NCBI RefSeq assembly: GCF_000372725.1
Contig: NW_005200385.1
Span: forward strand, 132,037 to 196,036
Direction of reading: 5' to 3'
From: Emiliania huxleyi CCMP1516
Lineage: Eukaryota; Haptophyta; Isochrysidales; Noelaerhabdaceae
DNA: 64,000 nt
Positions 17,400 to 25,303 of the stretch are shown piece after piece (position 1 is the stretch's first letter; each line of letters starts with the position of its first letter). The notes below the pieces were generated by a model. That model was not told where the DNA came from. It searched no databases and saw only the letters and a program-made list of their open reading frames with translations. The position numbers and the translations under genes were made by a program.

Positions 17400-19459
17400 C
17401 GCGTCGTCGAGCTGCTTGACCCACTCGATCAGCTGCAGGGTCGCTCGCGCCGACGAGTCGAGCAGGCTCGTCGAGTAGGCGTTGGAGTAGTCTAGGGCGA
17501 TGATGATGGCGCGGCTATCGAGCGTAGGTGAGTCGCAGTACAGCTGCAGCGCCGTGGCGACGCCCTCGCCGCCGCTGGGTAGGCCGACGGCCATCTGACC
17601 GAAGCAGAGGAGCACGGGGCCGATGGTCTTCGCCGCCCAGCTCGCGCGCGCGCAACCTGGTTTGTGGACCTCCCGCACCTTACCCTTACAGGCCACCATA
17701 AGGGACCCCGTTGTCCGTTTGACATCAGACTTTTTTTGAGTTGGAGGTAATAATTAAAAGGATTGCACTGTCCCAAAGAACTGATTCATTCATTTCACCC
17801 TCACATAGTAACAATACCTCAAAGTTGAAAACCTCCAAAATAGGCCGTCAGGACTCTGTCAGGACTCCGTCAGGACTCTGTCAGGACTCTGTCAGGACTC
17901 CGCCAGGACTCCGCCAGGACAACCACTGCCCCCCCGCTGTGAACAGAGCCCTTAGCTAGAGAGTAGGGAGGGGTGTACAGTCGAGTTACTCCCGAGGGCA
18001 GGGACGGCCCTCCACTGAGGGAAAGGGCGCAACGGGGACGGTATGCTCACAACCCAGCCACGCAGCTCTTTGCTCGCGTACAGCCAACGAGTTTGCTGGT
18101 CCACAGGCAGGCCAGGCCGTGAGCGTGGGCCGGTCGGGCCTGATCCTGCGGTGAGCACTGGAGGGCTATGCGGCTCGCTCCGTCAGCCGACTTGCGCCGT
18201 CGAGCGGTCGAGCGCTTCGGGTTGGACCCGCGGGAGGGTCCCTGCGCGGCTGACATGGCCAGCCAAGCCGTGTGCGCTGCCGTGGGCGCTGTCGTGGGTG
18301 CTGCCGTGGGTGCTGCCGTGGGCGCTGCTGTGGGCGCTGCCGTGGGCGCTGCCTCGGTCAGCAGTCGGTCAGCAGTCGGTCAGCAGTCGGTCCGCTGCTC
18401 GGCGCTGGCCTGCAGGCCGCCGGTGGCAAATCGGGGGGGCGCGGGCCATGGACGTCGTGGCCGAGCTTTGCTGCCTTCTTGCACGTTGCCGGCTGTAACG
18501 TTGCCTGCACCATGGCCGCGCCTCTCTTGCTTGTGCGCTTTCATGGTCGAGCCGAGTGGCGCGAGAGTGAGCGTGATTTCTTTTGTCTGTCCGGACTCTA
18601 AGTTTCTGTCAGGACTCTCAAGTTTCTGTCAGCACTCTCAAGTTTGCTTGTCAGGACTCTCAAGTTTGCTTGTCAGGACTCTCAAGTTTGCGTCAGGACT
18701 GCCCCATCAGGACGATTCCGCAGAGGGCGCGCACGGTCGAAAGGGGGGCTGGGCGTCTATCATTCACTGCTGGGGGGGAGGGGAAGGAGGGTTGCAGTGA
18801 AGGAAGGTGGAGGTCTCGTCGGAGGCACTTGTGAGCACTGTGAAGACCGTGCGCCGTCAGGACCCCGCCAGGACTCTGTCAGGACTCTGTCAGGACTCTG
18901 TCAGGACTCTGTCAGGACTCTGTCAGGACTGTCAGGACAGGTGCGGGAGGTCCACAAACCAGGTTGCGCGCCACGCCTCCTTGAAGAGGGCCTCGCCCAT
19001 GCCGATGGGTCGCGTGCCGGCGAGCATCGACGGCGTCCCGTCATCGAGGCGTTTGAGCAGCTGGGTCGAGAGCACCGTCGCCGCGATGCGCGTGATGCAG
19101 TCGGGGATGGCAAAGCGCTCGATCGCCTCGAACAGCACGACGAAGCCGCCCTCGAGCTCCTCAAAGAAGGGCTTGAGGTGCTCGGTGCGCAGGCCCGTGC
19201 CTGCGGGCTGCTTCTTGTAGCGCGCCGCCGCGAGGCGGGGCCGCCACTTCTCGGCGAGCTCCTTGACTCGCGCCTCGTCCCGGAGGTCCTCCCCGAGGCG
19301 GTGCATCGCGTCCTCCGGCTGGTTCATCCCGCGCTCCGCCCGCCAGCGGAGCAACGTGGCGCGTTCTGCCGACGACACGTCGGCGCAGAGGAGCAGGCGC
19401 AGCTGGGCGTACGCCAGGTCGCCGGGCGGGACGGACGGGACGTCCATCATCCGCGACAT
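17400..19459 (-). mobile_element. LINE reverse transcriptase relic split by a TIR element
   Basis: Upstream half (19459-18972): MSRMMDVPS to GTGLRTEHLKPFFEEL, LLKRLDDGTPSMLAG and TRPIGMGEALFKEAW, matching reverse transcriptase blocks (GLRNEHL, then RPI..GE). Downstream half (17647-17430): SWAAKTIGPVLLCFGQ, GLPSGGEGVATALQ and IIALDYSNAYST, matching the following blocks including the Asp of the first catalytic motif. Joining the halves gives continuous reverse transcriptase sequence, so the 1.3 kb between them was inserted later. The YxDD block and the rest of ORF2 are missing downstream of NAYST. Confidence 0.65.
17648..18971. mobile_element. TIR element nested in the LINE
   Basis: Perfect 33-bp inverted ends (17648-17680 and 18939-18971; outer part GCGCGCAACCTGGTTTGTGG). 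The flanks rejoin to continuous LINE coding sequence (KEAW-RA-SWAAK) with a GCGCGC overlap as the probable target duplication. The interior holds GTCAGGACTCT arrays at 17846-17925 and 18855-18935, a 22-bp version at 18604-18700 and a GCTGCCGTGGGT array at about 18280-18350. No transposase was recognised. Confidence 0.75.
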
Positions 19460-20481
19460 AATTTCTTTTTCCAGATCACCCGGGGTAGTGGGATGCGCCG
19501 GGTAATCTGAAACCGTTTGGGATTCACGACTGCGTCATTCAAGCAAACGAGGCCGGGGATTCCGAGTGGGAGCTCTCCTTGAGCACTTGAGCACCGGATA
19601 GGGTCGATTCCGCATGGTACGGGACCCCTTAGGACCAAGTGCCGCAGGTGCTCGCTCTCTGGACGAGGATCGAGGTGCACGCTCGCGTCCGGGTAAGCTG
19701 AAACGAGAAATTTGCGCGCCCGGGTAATCTCAAAGAGAAAAGTTAGCCGCCGGGTAATCTGGACGAGAAATTTTGGCCGACCGGGTAATCTGACATGAGA
19801 AAAGTTAGCGGCCGGGTAAGCTGAAACGTGAATTGTGGGAGACTGGGTAAACTAGTTCTCAGTTTTTTGATGAAATTGCTGCTGAGCAGGAAAATATCGT
19901 TGCCGGGTAATCTGGACGAGAAATTTGGCCGACCGGGTAATCTGACATGACAAATTTTAGCGACCGGGTAAGCTGAAACACGAATTGTGGGAGACTGGGT
20001 AAACTGGTTTGACGGAAATCGCGCTAAGCAGGAAAATATCGTTCGTCGGGTAATCTGCGAGGCGAATCTCAAAAACCGGGTAATCTGAAATTTATCCTTT
20101 ATTTATTTATTTAGGGACGCACGAGGCAAATCTGATGTTGGAGTGTTCCAATAGGAGCGAGGCCTCTTCCGTTGGGGGACCGAGTCCATAGGAAACGAGG
20201 GTTTCCCATTGTGTCCCGCTCCAGCGCGAGCGTGACACTGCACTTGGCGCCGAGCGCCCGCGGCTCAGACCTTGTGCAAGCCACCCCTCGGTGGTCACGC
20301 CGGTCCGGACCGATGTCCGTGAACTGCAGCATCTGCCGCTCCCACGAAGTTGGTGAGGGGCACGGAGACGATGGCGTACACGAGGCCGTACGCGACGATG
20401 GTGACCAGGAGAGTGGCCGACCAGGAGAGTGGCCGACCAGGATGGCCGACCTGTTCACACTTCTGCCCGCACAGTTTTTGC
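19460..20481. repeat. Satellite with 152-bp higher-order unit (19690-20100)
   Basis: About twelve copies of an approximately 35-bp unit built on CCGGGTAATCTG / GGGTAAGCTGAAAC. They are organised as two tandem ~152-bp higher-order repeats (about 19750-19900 and 19901-20052) that share the same series of variants, including GAGCAGGAAAATATCGTT. Outlying single copies lie at about 19470-19510. The remaining DNA to 20481 is the promoter side of the mTERF gene. Confidence 0.85.
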
Positions 20482-22315
20482 ATGGCTGCCTGCTATACAG
20501 TCCTCCTCGCGTCCTCCTCTCGCCACTTCCTCGTGCCGCGCTCGCGCCTTGTGCTGGCCGCCGCGCCCGCTGACGACGCTGAGGGCGAGCGTCTTTTCGG
20601 CGCCGACGGCGGCGCGCTCCCGGTCGGCGAGGCGCTCGACGATGGCGAGCTTCCTGTCGGCGAGGCCGTCACGGCGGACGACTCTCGTCGCTCGCCTCGT
20701 CCGACGCGCCGAATGTGGCTCGGGCGGAGGCTGTGGGTGCCTAAGCCCGGCGAGCTGCAGACGTCGCGCGACGACCAGACCGAGCTCATCGTCGTCAACG
20801 GTGTCTCACCCAAAGAGCTCCGAGCCCGCCGTGCCGCGCAGCAGCGCGCCAATGCTGCCACGCTCCGCGAGCGGCTGTGCAGCCTCGGCGTGGCAGGCGC
20901 GTCCGTCACGCGGCTGCTCGCGACGCCCGCGGTGCTCGCGGCGACCGCGCCGTCCGCCGACGGCGGCACCTGTCTCGCGTTGCGCCAGCTCGAGACGCTT
21001 CTTCACCTGCTGCCGGAGGAGGGTGTGGCGGGTGTCTTGCGTCGGCACGGCCGGCTGCTGCTGAGCCGCGAGATGGACCTCGCGGCGAGAGTGGAGGCGC
21101 TGCAGGCCGCGACGGACCTGCCGGCCCTCCGCCTCGTGTCGCACGAGCCCGGCATGCTCTCGCTCGACCACACGCACGTGGCCGCACGCTGCGCGGCGCT
21201 GAGCGCGGCGCTGGGCGGCGGCGTCGAGGTCGGCCTGGTGCTCCGCCGTGCGCCGCGGCTGCTCTCGCGCTCTCCCGCGCGCGTGCAGCGCACGCTCGCC
21301 GCGCTGCGCGACTTGCTTGAGCCGCTCGGCCTCGACGCGCTGCAGCTCGCTCACCTAGAAGCGGAATACCTCCCCACACCTCCCCATATCTCCCCAGATC
21401 TCCCCAGATCTCCCCAGATCTCCCCAGATCTCCCCAGATCTCCCCAGATCTCGTCCGCCTAGAAGCGGAATACGCATTCATGTCTCCCAACTAGCGCTCG
21501 AGAGGACACGTCTTCGGCCGTATTCGGCCGTATTCCGCTGAATTCACTGTCCTCGCCTCCCCTCGTATTCACGCGGTGCTCTGAATTCGCTGCACAAGAC
21601 CGTCTTCCCGCCCTCATGTCGGCGTATTCAGCACGTAGGCTCGTCCGGCACCAGCCGACCCTGCTGCTGCCCACGGCCCTAGAAGCGGAAGATCTCCCCC
21701 TATCTCCCCGTATCTCCACCATATCTCGCGCCCTAGAAGCGGAAGACGTGCTCTTGCCTTCCAGCCAGCGCTCGAGAGGACAGGCACGCCGCTGCACTCG
21801 ACCGCCTTCCGCTCTATCCGCCGCATTCGTACTCCTCGCATTCACGCCCTTCTCTGCACACTCTGCACAATACCGTCTTCCCGCCCTCATGTTCATGACC
21901 GCCCTCATGTTCCACACCGTTAGGCTCACCTCGCCGGCGGCGGCGCTCGCGCCCAAGCTGTCGCGGCTGCGAGCGCTCACGACCGAGGCCGAGTGGGCGC
22001 AGCTCGCCGCGGGCGGCGGCACCGGCACCCTCGCCCGCACCCTGACTTGCTCGCTCGAGCGGATCGGCCGGCTGAGCGAGGTGCTGCCGCGAGCGATGCG
22101 GGCCGAATCTCGGTGAACCTCGGCGAATCTCGGTGAGGCTCGGCGAACAGGTGCCGCCGCGCGACGCGGGCGGCGCGGCGCGTTCCCTCTCTGTCCTGCT
22201 CAAGCTGCCGCCGCAGCAGTACCGCGAGCAGTTTGGCGACACGGTCGGTCGACCCGGAGACCGTGGGTCGACGGCGGGGGCGGCCGACCCGAGAACGGTT
22301 GAGGGAAATCGATAG
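20482..22315 (+). CDS. mTERF-family organelle protein
   Basis: Tandem helical repeats of the mTERF family (organelle transcription, replication or RNA processing): LCSLGVAGASVTRLLATPAV, LPALRLVSHEPGML, VGLVLRRAPRLLSRSP and LLEPLGLDAL. ATG 20482 opens a leader (MAACYTVLLASSSRHFLVPR) suited to plastid or mitochondrial import. Exon 1 is 20482-21344, exon 2 is 21639-21668, and exon 3 starts at 21924. With GC donors at 21345 and 21669 and TAG acceptors, the joins read LDALQLVRHQPTLLLLTSP and continue AALAPKLSRLRAL, as expected for an mTERF repeat. Both introns are introner elements. The 3' end is uncertain: exon 3 runs to about 22104, then a possible ~40-nt intron leads to LLKLPPQQYREQFGDTV and a stop at 22315. 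Confidence 0.75.
21354..21639 (+). mobile_element. Introner element in mTERF intron 1
   Basis: Begins CCTAGAAGCGGAATACC. After an AGATCTCCCC array, a second CCTAGAAGCGGAATACGC starts at 21458; the element ends GTATTCAGCACGTAGG at 21639. The 182-bp unit 21458-21639 has an imperfect TIR (CCTA...GC.GAATACGC at both ends) and is flanked by the perfect 8-bp repeat CTCGTCCG (21450-21457 and 21640-21647). The intron acceptor TAG lies inside the element. Confidence 0.75.
21678..21924 (+). mobile_element. Introner element in mTERF intron 2
   Basis: Begins CCTAGAAGCGGAAGATC, holds a short TATCTCC array, repeats CCTAGAAGCGGAAGACG at about 21732, and ends ACACCGTTAGG at 21924. Flanks CCCACGGC and CTCACCTC match at 5 of 8 positions. 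It shares CTGCACAATACCGTCTTCCC with the copies at 21458-21639 and 62177-62337. Confidence 0.7.
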
Positions 22316-22455
22316 CGTTGGAGAGTACCTGAGTCTCCTGTGAGTCTCCTCTCGCTCTGTGTGAATTCTGTAGCTGAGATATGAGAAAAAATGGGAGTGA
22401 GTTTCCGAAGTCTTGGCGAAGTCGGGTCTCACCGGACACGCACCGAAAGTAGCTC

Positions 22456-22757
22456 CTCGTAGGGTAGAGGGTCCACAGCGTCCTAATCTAAAATCTGAGG
22501 ATTAAGGGTTCAGACTTCGCTTTAGTGAGGCCAAAGTGAGTTTATGGATGGGTGAGAACGATGCGCGACACGAGGAGGCACGCGGACCGACTCGTCGGCG
22601 ACTATGCTGCACGCCGTTTCAGAATTTTTCTCAGCGTGAGCGAGACGTGGAAGAGTGCCACCGTCGGGTAGGACGGGTCGGCCCGGAGCATCGGAGTAGC
22701 CGTCGTGGTCGCGGCGAGCAGCGCCGGCCACTCCGGCGCCGCGTCGGCAACATGGAA
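22456..22757 (+). repeat. Truncated copy of the TIR element found at 48967-49521
   Basis: About 270 bp nearly identical to 48984-49257, from CGTCCTAATCTAAAATCTGA to GCGCCGCGTCGGCAAC. The left end is a diverged form of the terminal repeat and the right end is missing. It lies immediately upstream of the membrane gene starting at 22869 and may contribute to its promoter. Confidence 0.85.
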
Positions 22758-22868
22758 GATCGTTACATATCTCACAACTGCCAGTGCCAGTGCGCGCCAG
22801 TCCGTGCCCACTACTGTGTCAGGGGTTTAATTCTTTTTGGAGGGGTACAGCCGGCGCGGGCTCTTCAC

Positions 22869-23816
22869 ATGATAGACTCTTCGTCAATCAAGGCCGGCGC
22901 GAGCCTCGTGGCGGGCGGCATCGCCATTTACATCTTCAAGTCGCGCGGCACGTCGTCGAAAGCGGCCGCGCCCGCCCCGGCGGCGGAGGACTCGTGGAAG
23001 GCCGAGGTTGCCGAGTCGCGGCCTTGGGCTCCGGTGCTGTGGGGCTGGGCGATGAACGCGACCCTGCTCGCCGTGCAGACGTTCATGGTGACTAGGTACG
23101 CCCCCTCGTACTCGCCGTCCACCTACGTTGCCACGCAGCTCGTGACGATGACGTACTCGTGGGTAGCGACCAACCTGCTGTTTCCCTTATTTCCGACAGT
23201 TGCCGGCCTCCCCTTCTTCCTCGTCGCCTTCCCGCCCGCATTCGGTATCTGCGCCGCTCCCTTCTTCGCTGCCTTTGGCAAAGAGTTTGCGATGAACGCG
23301 CCCATCTGGGTGCTCACTGCATGGTCGGCGGTGAGACTGATGTTCGAGAGCATCGTCCAGATGCACGCCGCTTACGGGGTCAAGGGCATCTCCTATTGGC
23401 TCCTCTGGCCGATCCAAAAGGCCCCCGAGCCATACACGTACACCTACCCCTTCTTTGGCTGGAAGGTAGCACGCACCCGCGGCGGCAACGTGGACGCCAT
23501 GACGAGTCTTTGCGTTTGCTTGCCGGTCGCGCTGGTCTGCGCCATCGTGAATGACGACGCCAGCCCTGCTGTCCGGCTCCTCTCCTGGGCCGCCCAATCG
23601 TGGATATTCGTCTACCTGTGCTGCCTGGGACCCGTCCCCCATTTCCTCATGGGCATGCCTGGCCCCAACAACATCTTCGATGGCGAGGGCGAGCCCAAGC
23701 GTGGCACGCAGATGCATGCTCTCACGTCGGGCACGCTCGGCGTCTGCTGCTACTGGATCGCCTCGTACGCCGTCATCCACTTCATCGTCTTTGTCCGCAA
23801 GATGACCGGCGTGTGA
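22869..23816 (+). CDS. Polytopic membrane protein, family not recognised
   Basis: Single exon of 315 aa from ATG 22869; the frame is open further upstream into repeat DNA, so this ATG is chosen for its hydrophobic start and the preceding TTTAATTCTTTTTGG motif (22827-22841). Hydrophobic spans: about 10-25, 55-75, 85-115 (LFPLFPTVAGLPFFLVAFPP), 120-140, 150-165, 215-235 (TSLCVCLPVALVCAIV), 245-265 and 290-310. Polar loops include KAPEPYTYTYPFFGWKVART and GMPGPNNIFDGEGEPKRG. No transporter signature was recognised. The ends are well defined. Confidence 0.7.
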   Translation: MIDSSSIKAGASLVAGGIAIYIFKSRGTSSKAAAPAPAAEDSWKAEVAESRPWAPVLWGWAMNATLLAVQTFMVTRYAPSYSPSTYVATQLVTMTYSWVATNLLFPLFPTVAGLPFFLVAFPPAFGICAAPFFAAFGKEFAMNAPIWVLTAWSAVRLMFESIVQMHAAYGVKGISYWLLWPIQKAPEPYTYTYPFFGWKVARTRGGNVDAMTSLCVCLPVALVCAIVNDDASPAVRLLSWAAQSWIFVYLCCLGPVPHFLMGMPGPNNIFDGEGEPKRGTQMHALTSGTLGVCCYWIASYAVIHFIVFVRKMTGV

Positions 23817-25303
23817 GCACGATCTAGTACTATGCAAATCCAAATCCAAAGGCGATTTTTTGTTGTTTTTTTACTTTTTTCCAAGAGGCTGTGAACGCGG
23901 TAAACCGCGGTAGTACGGGCAACGAACATGCACACGGTTCGCGGTCTTACGCAGCCTCACTGATGACCGCCTCGCCCCTCGCGAGGCTGAGGTGTGATGC
24001 GCCGGCACCGGGGCTACGGCGCGGGACCATTTCCAGGCTCTCTCGAGCAACCTCAAAATTGGCCAATTTTGTGATCTCACAACCCTGCTGCTCTCTGACC
24101 CCACAACCTCGCGGCCCGCTGCGCGGCTCTCCAAGCGCGAGAGGAGTCGTCTACGAGGCGGCGGCGAGCGCAGGCGGCGGCGGCGCGGCGGCGCGGCGGC
24201 GGATCGCGGCGCAGACAACGGCAGCAATCTGCGGCAGGTTGCATCTTGCTGCTGCAGCAGCTGCTGCTGCTGCGACTGCTCCGCTGCTGCGGATTGTGGA
24301 TACGACTTCTCCGATCACCCCGCCCGCCCGCCCCGCCCCGCCCGCCCGCCTCTCCCCGCTTGCCCGCCCGTCCGCCCGCCCGCCCGACCACCCATTCCCA
24401 TCACCATCTCACATACCTTCATATAGGCGCTCGAGACCTCCTCTCGCTGCCTACTCGCTGCCTCGAGGGAGGAGGGGAAGATGTCGAGCTGAGCTAGCCT
24501 CGCACGGCCGGAGGCCCCTCCCCGAAAGGCAAGTCTTAGCCACATGAAATCCGAGACCCCTCCCCACCACCCCAATCCCCCCACCCCCTTGCTCCCCTCC
24601 CCCCCTCGGGAGGGCCGAACTGAGGCGCCCGAGGGGACCCCGCAATTCCCTTCCCCCCGGAGGGGGCCGTACCCCGGGGAGGGCCCCACTCTTTCCTTCG
24701 CATAGCGGCCACTCTTCGGATCGCTGGTCGAGCGACCCGGGGGATGCCCCGCGCGCCTGACCCAGGCGCGAGAAACGAATCTGCGAGGCGTGCGTGGCCG
24801 CTTATGCGGCCCGATGGGGAGGAACGGGGCGAGCCCCCTCCAATCCACCCGCGCTAGGTCTCGGGTTTGACGCATGGGGTCACTCCCGCGAAACTCGTGA
24901 ACTAGCCGGGGCAGTCGGAGAAGGGGCAACTCCGTGCACTGACGGTCGGCCGCCAGAAAACACGCCTGCGTGGATCGCGTCACACCAATCCTCGCTACGG
25001 CCAAAGGATATCCACCTCGAGAACCTCGAGAACCACACCAGGGGAATAAACGGGGATGGCTCAAAGCGCTCACAGCTGCGCTACCCCGTTTGAGCTCTAG
25101 TGAGCGTCGGGCTGGTGTTTCGACACCGATATCGTTCACACACCTCACAGGTAAGTGTAAGCGGAGCAGCTGAGTAGATACAGCGAATCCTTTGTGTTCA
25201 CACCTGCAAGAGCAGGTGTGAACCGATTTCGGCCTCAGCCGTCGGCTTGGGCGTGGTCTGAGCAGCTGCCGCAAATTCATGTACACACATATATTGCACG
25301 TAT
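23817..25303. other. Long GC-rich spacer with hairpin at 25196-25223
   Basis: Contains a T-rich 3' flank (23850-23880), CTG/CGG triplet tracts (24165-24290), a CCCGCCCG tract (24315-24395) and a long Arg-rich minus frame (25286-24315) that looks compositional. GGCCAAAGGATATCCACCTC at 25007 is the empty-site paralogue of the 10.6-kb element. GTTCACACCTGC-AAGA-GCAGGTGTGAAC at 25196-25223 is a perfect 12-bp hairpin about 80 nt before the JmjC gene. Confidence 0.55.

Noticed and set aside
21354-21470. CRISPR-like array from regularly repeated AGATCTCCCC
   Set aside because: No spacers; a plain tandem array in a eukaryotic intron.
24315-25286. 323-aa minus frame with Gly/Arg/Pro content
   Set aside because: Overlaps repeat and triplet DNA, has no domain, and includes the empty-site paralogue of a TIR element.
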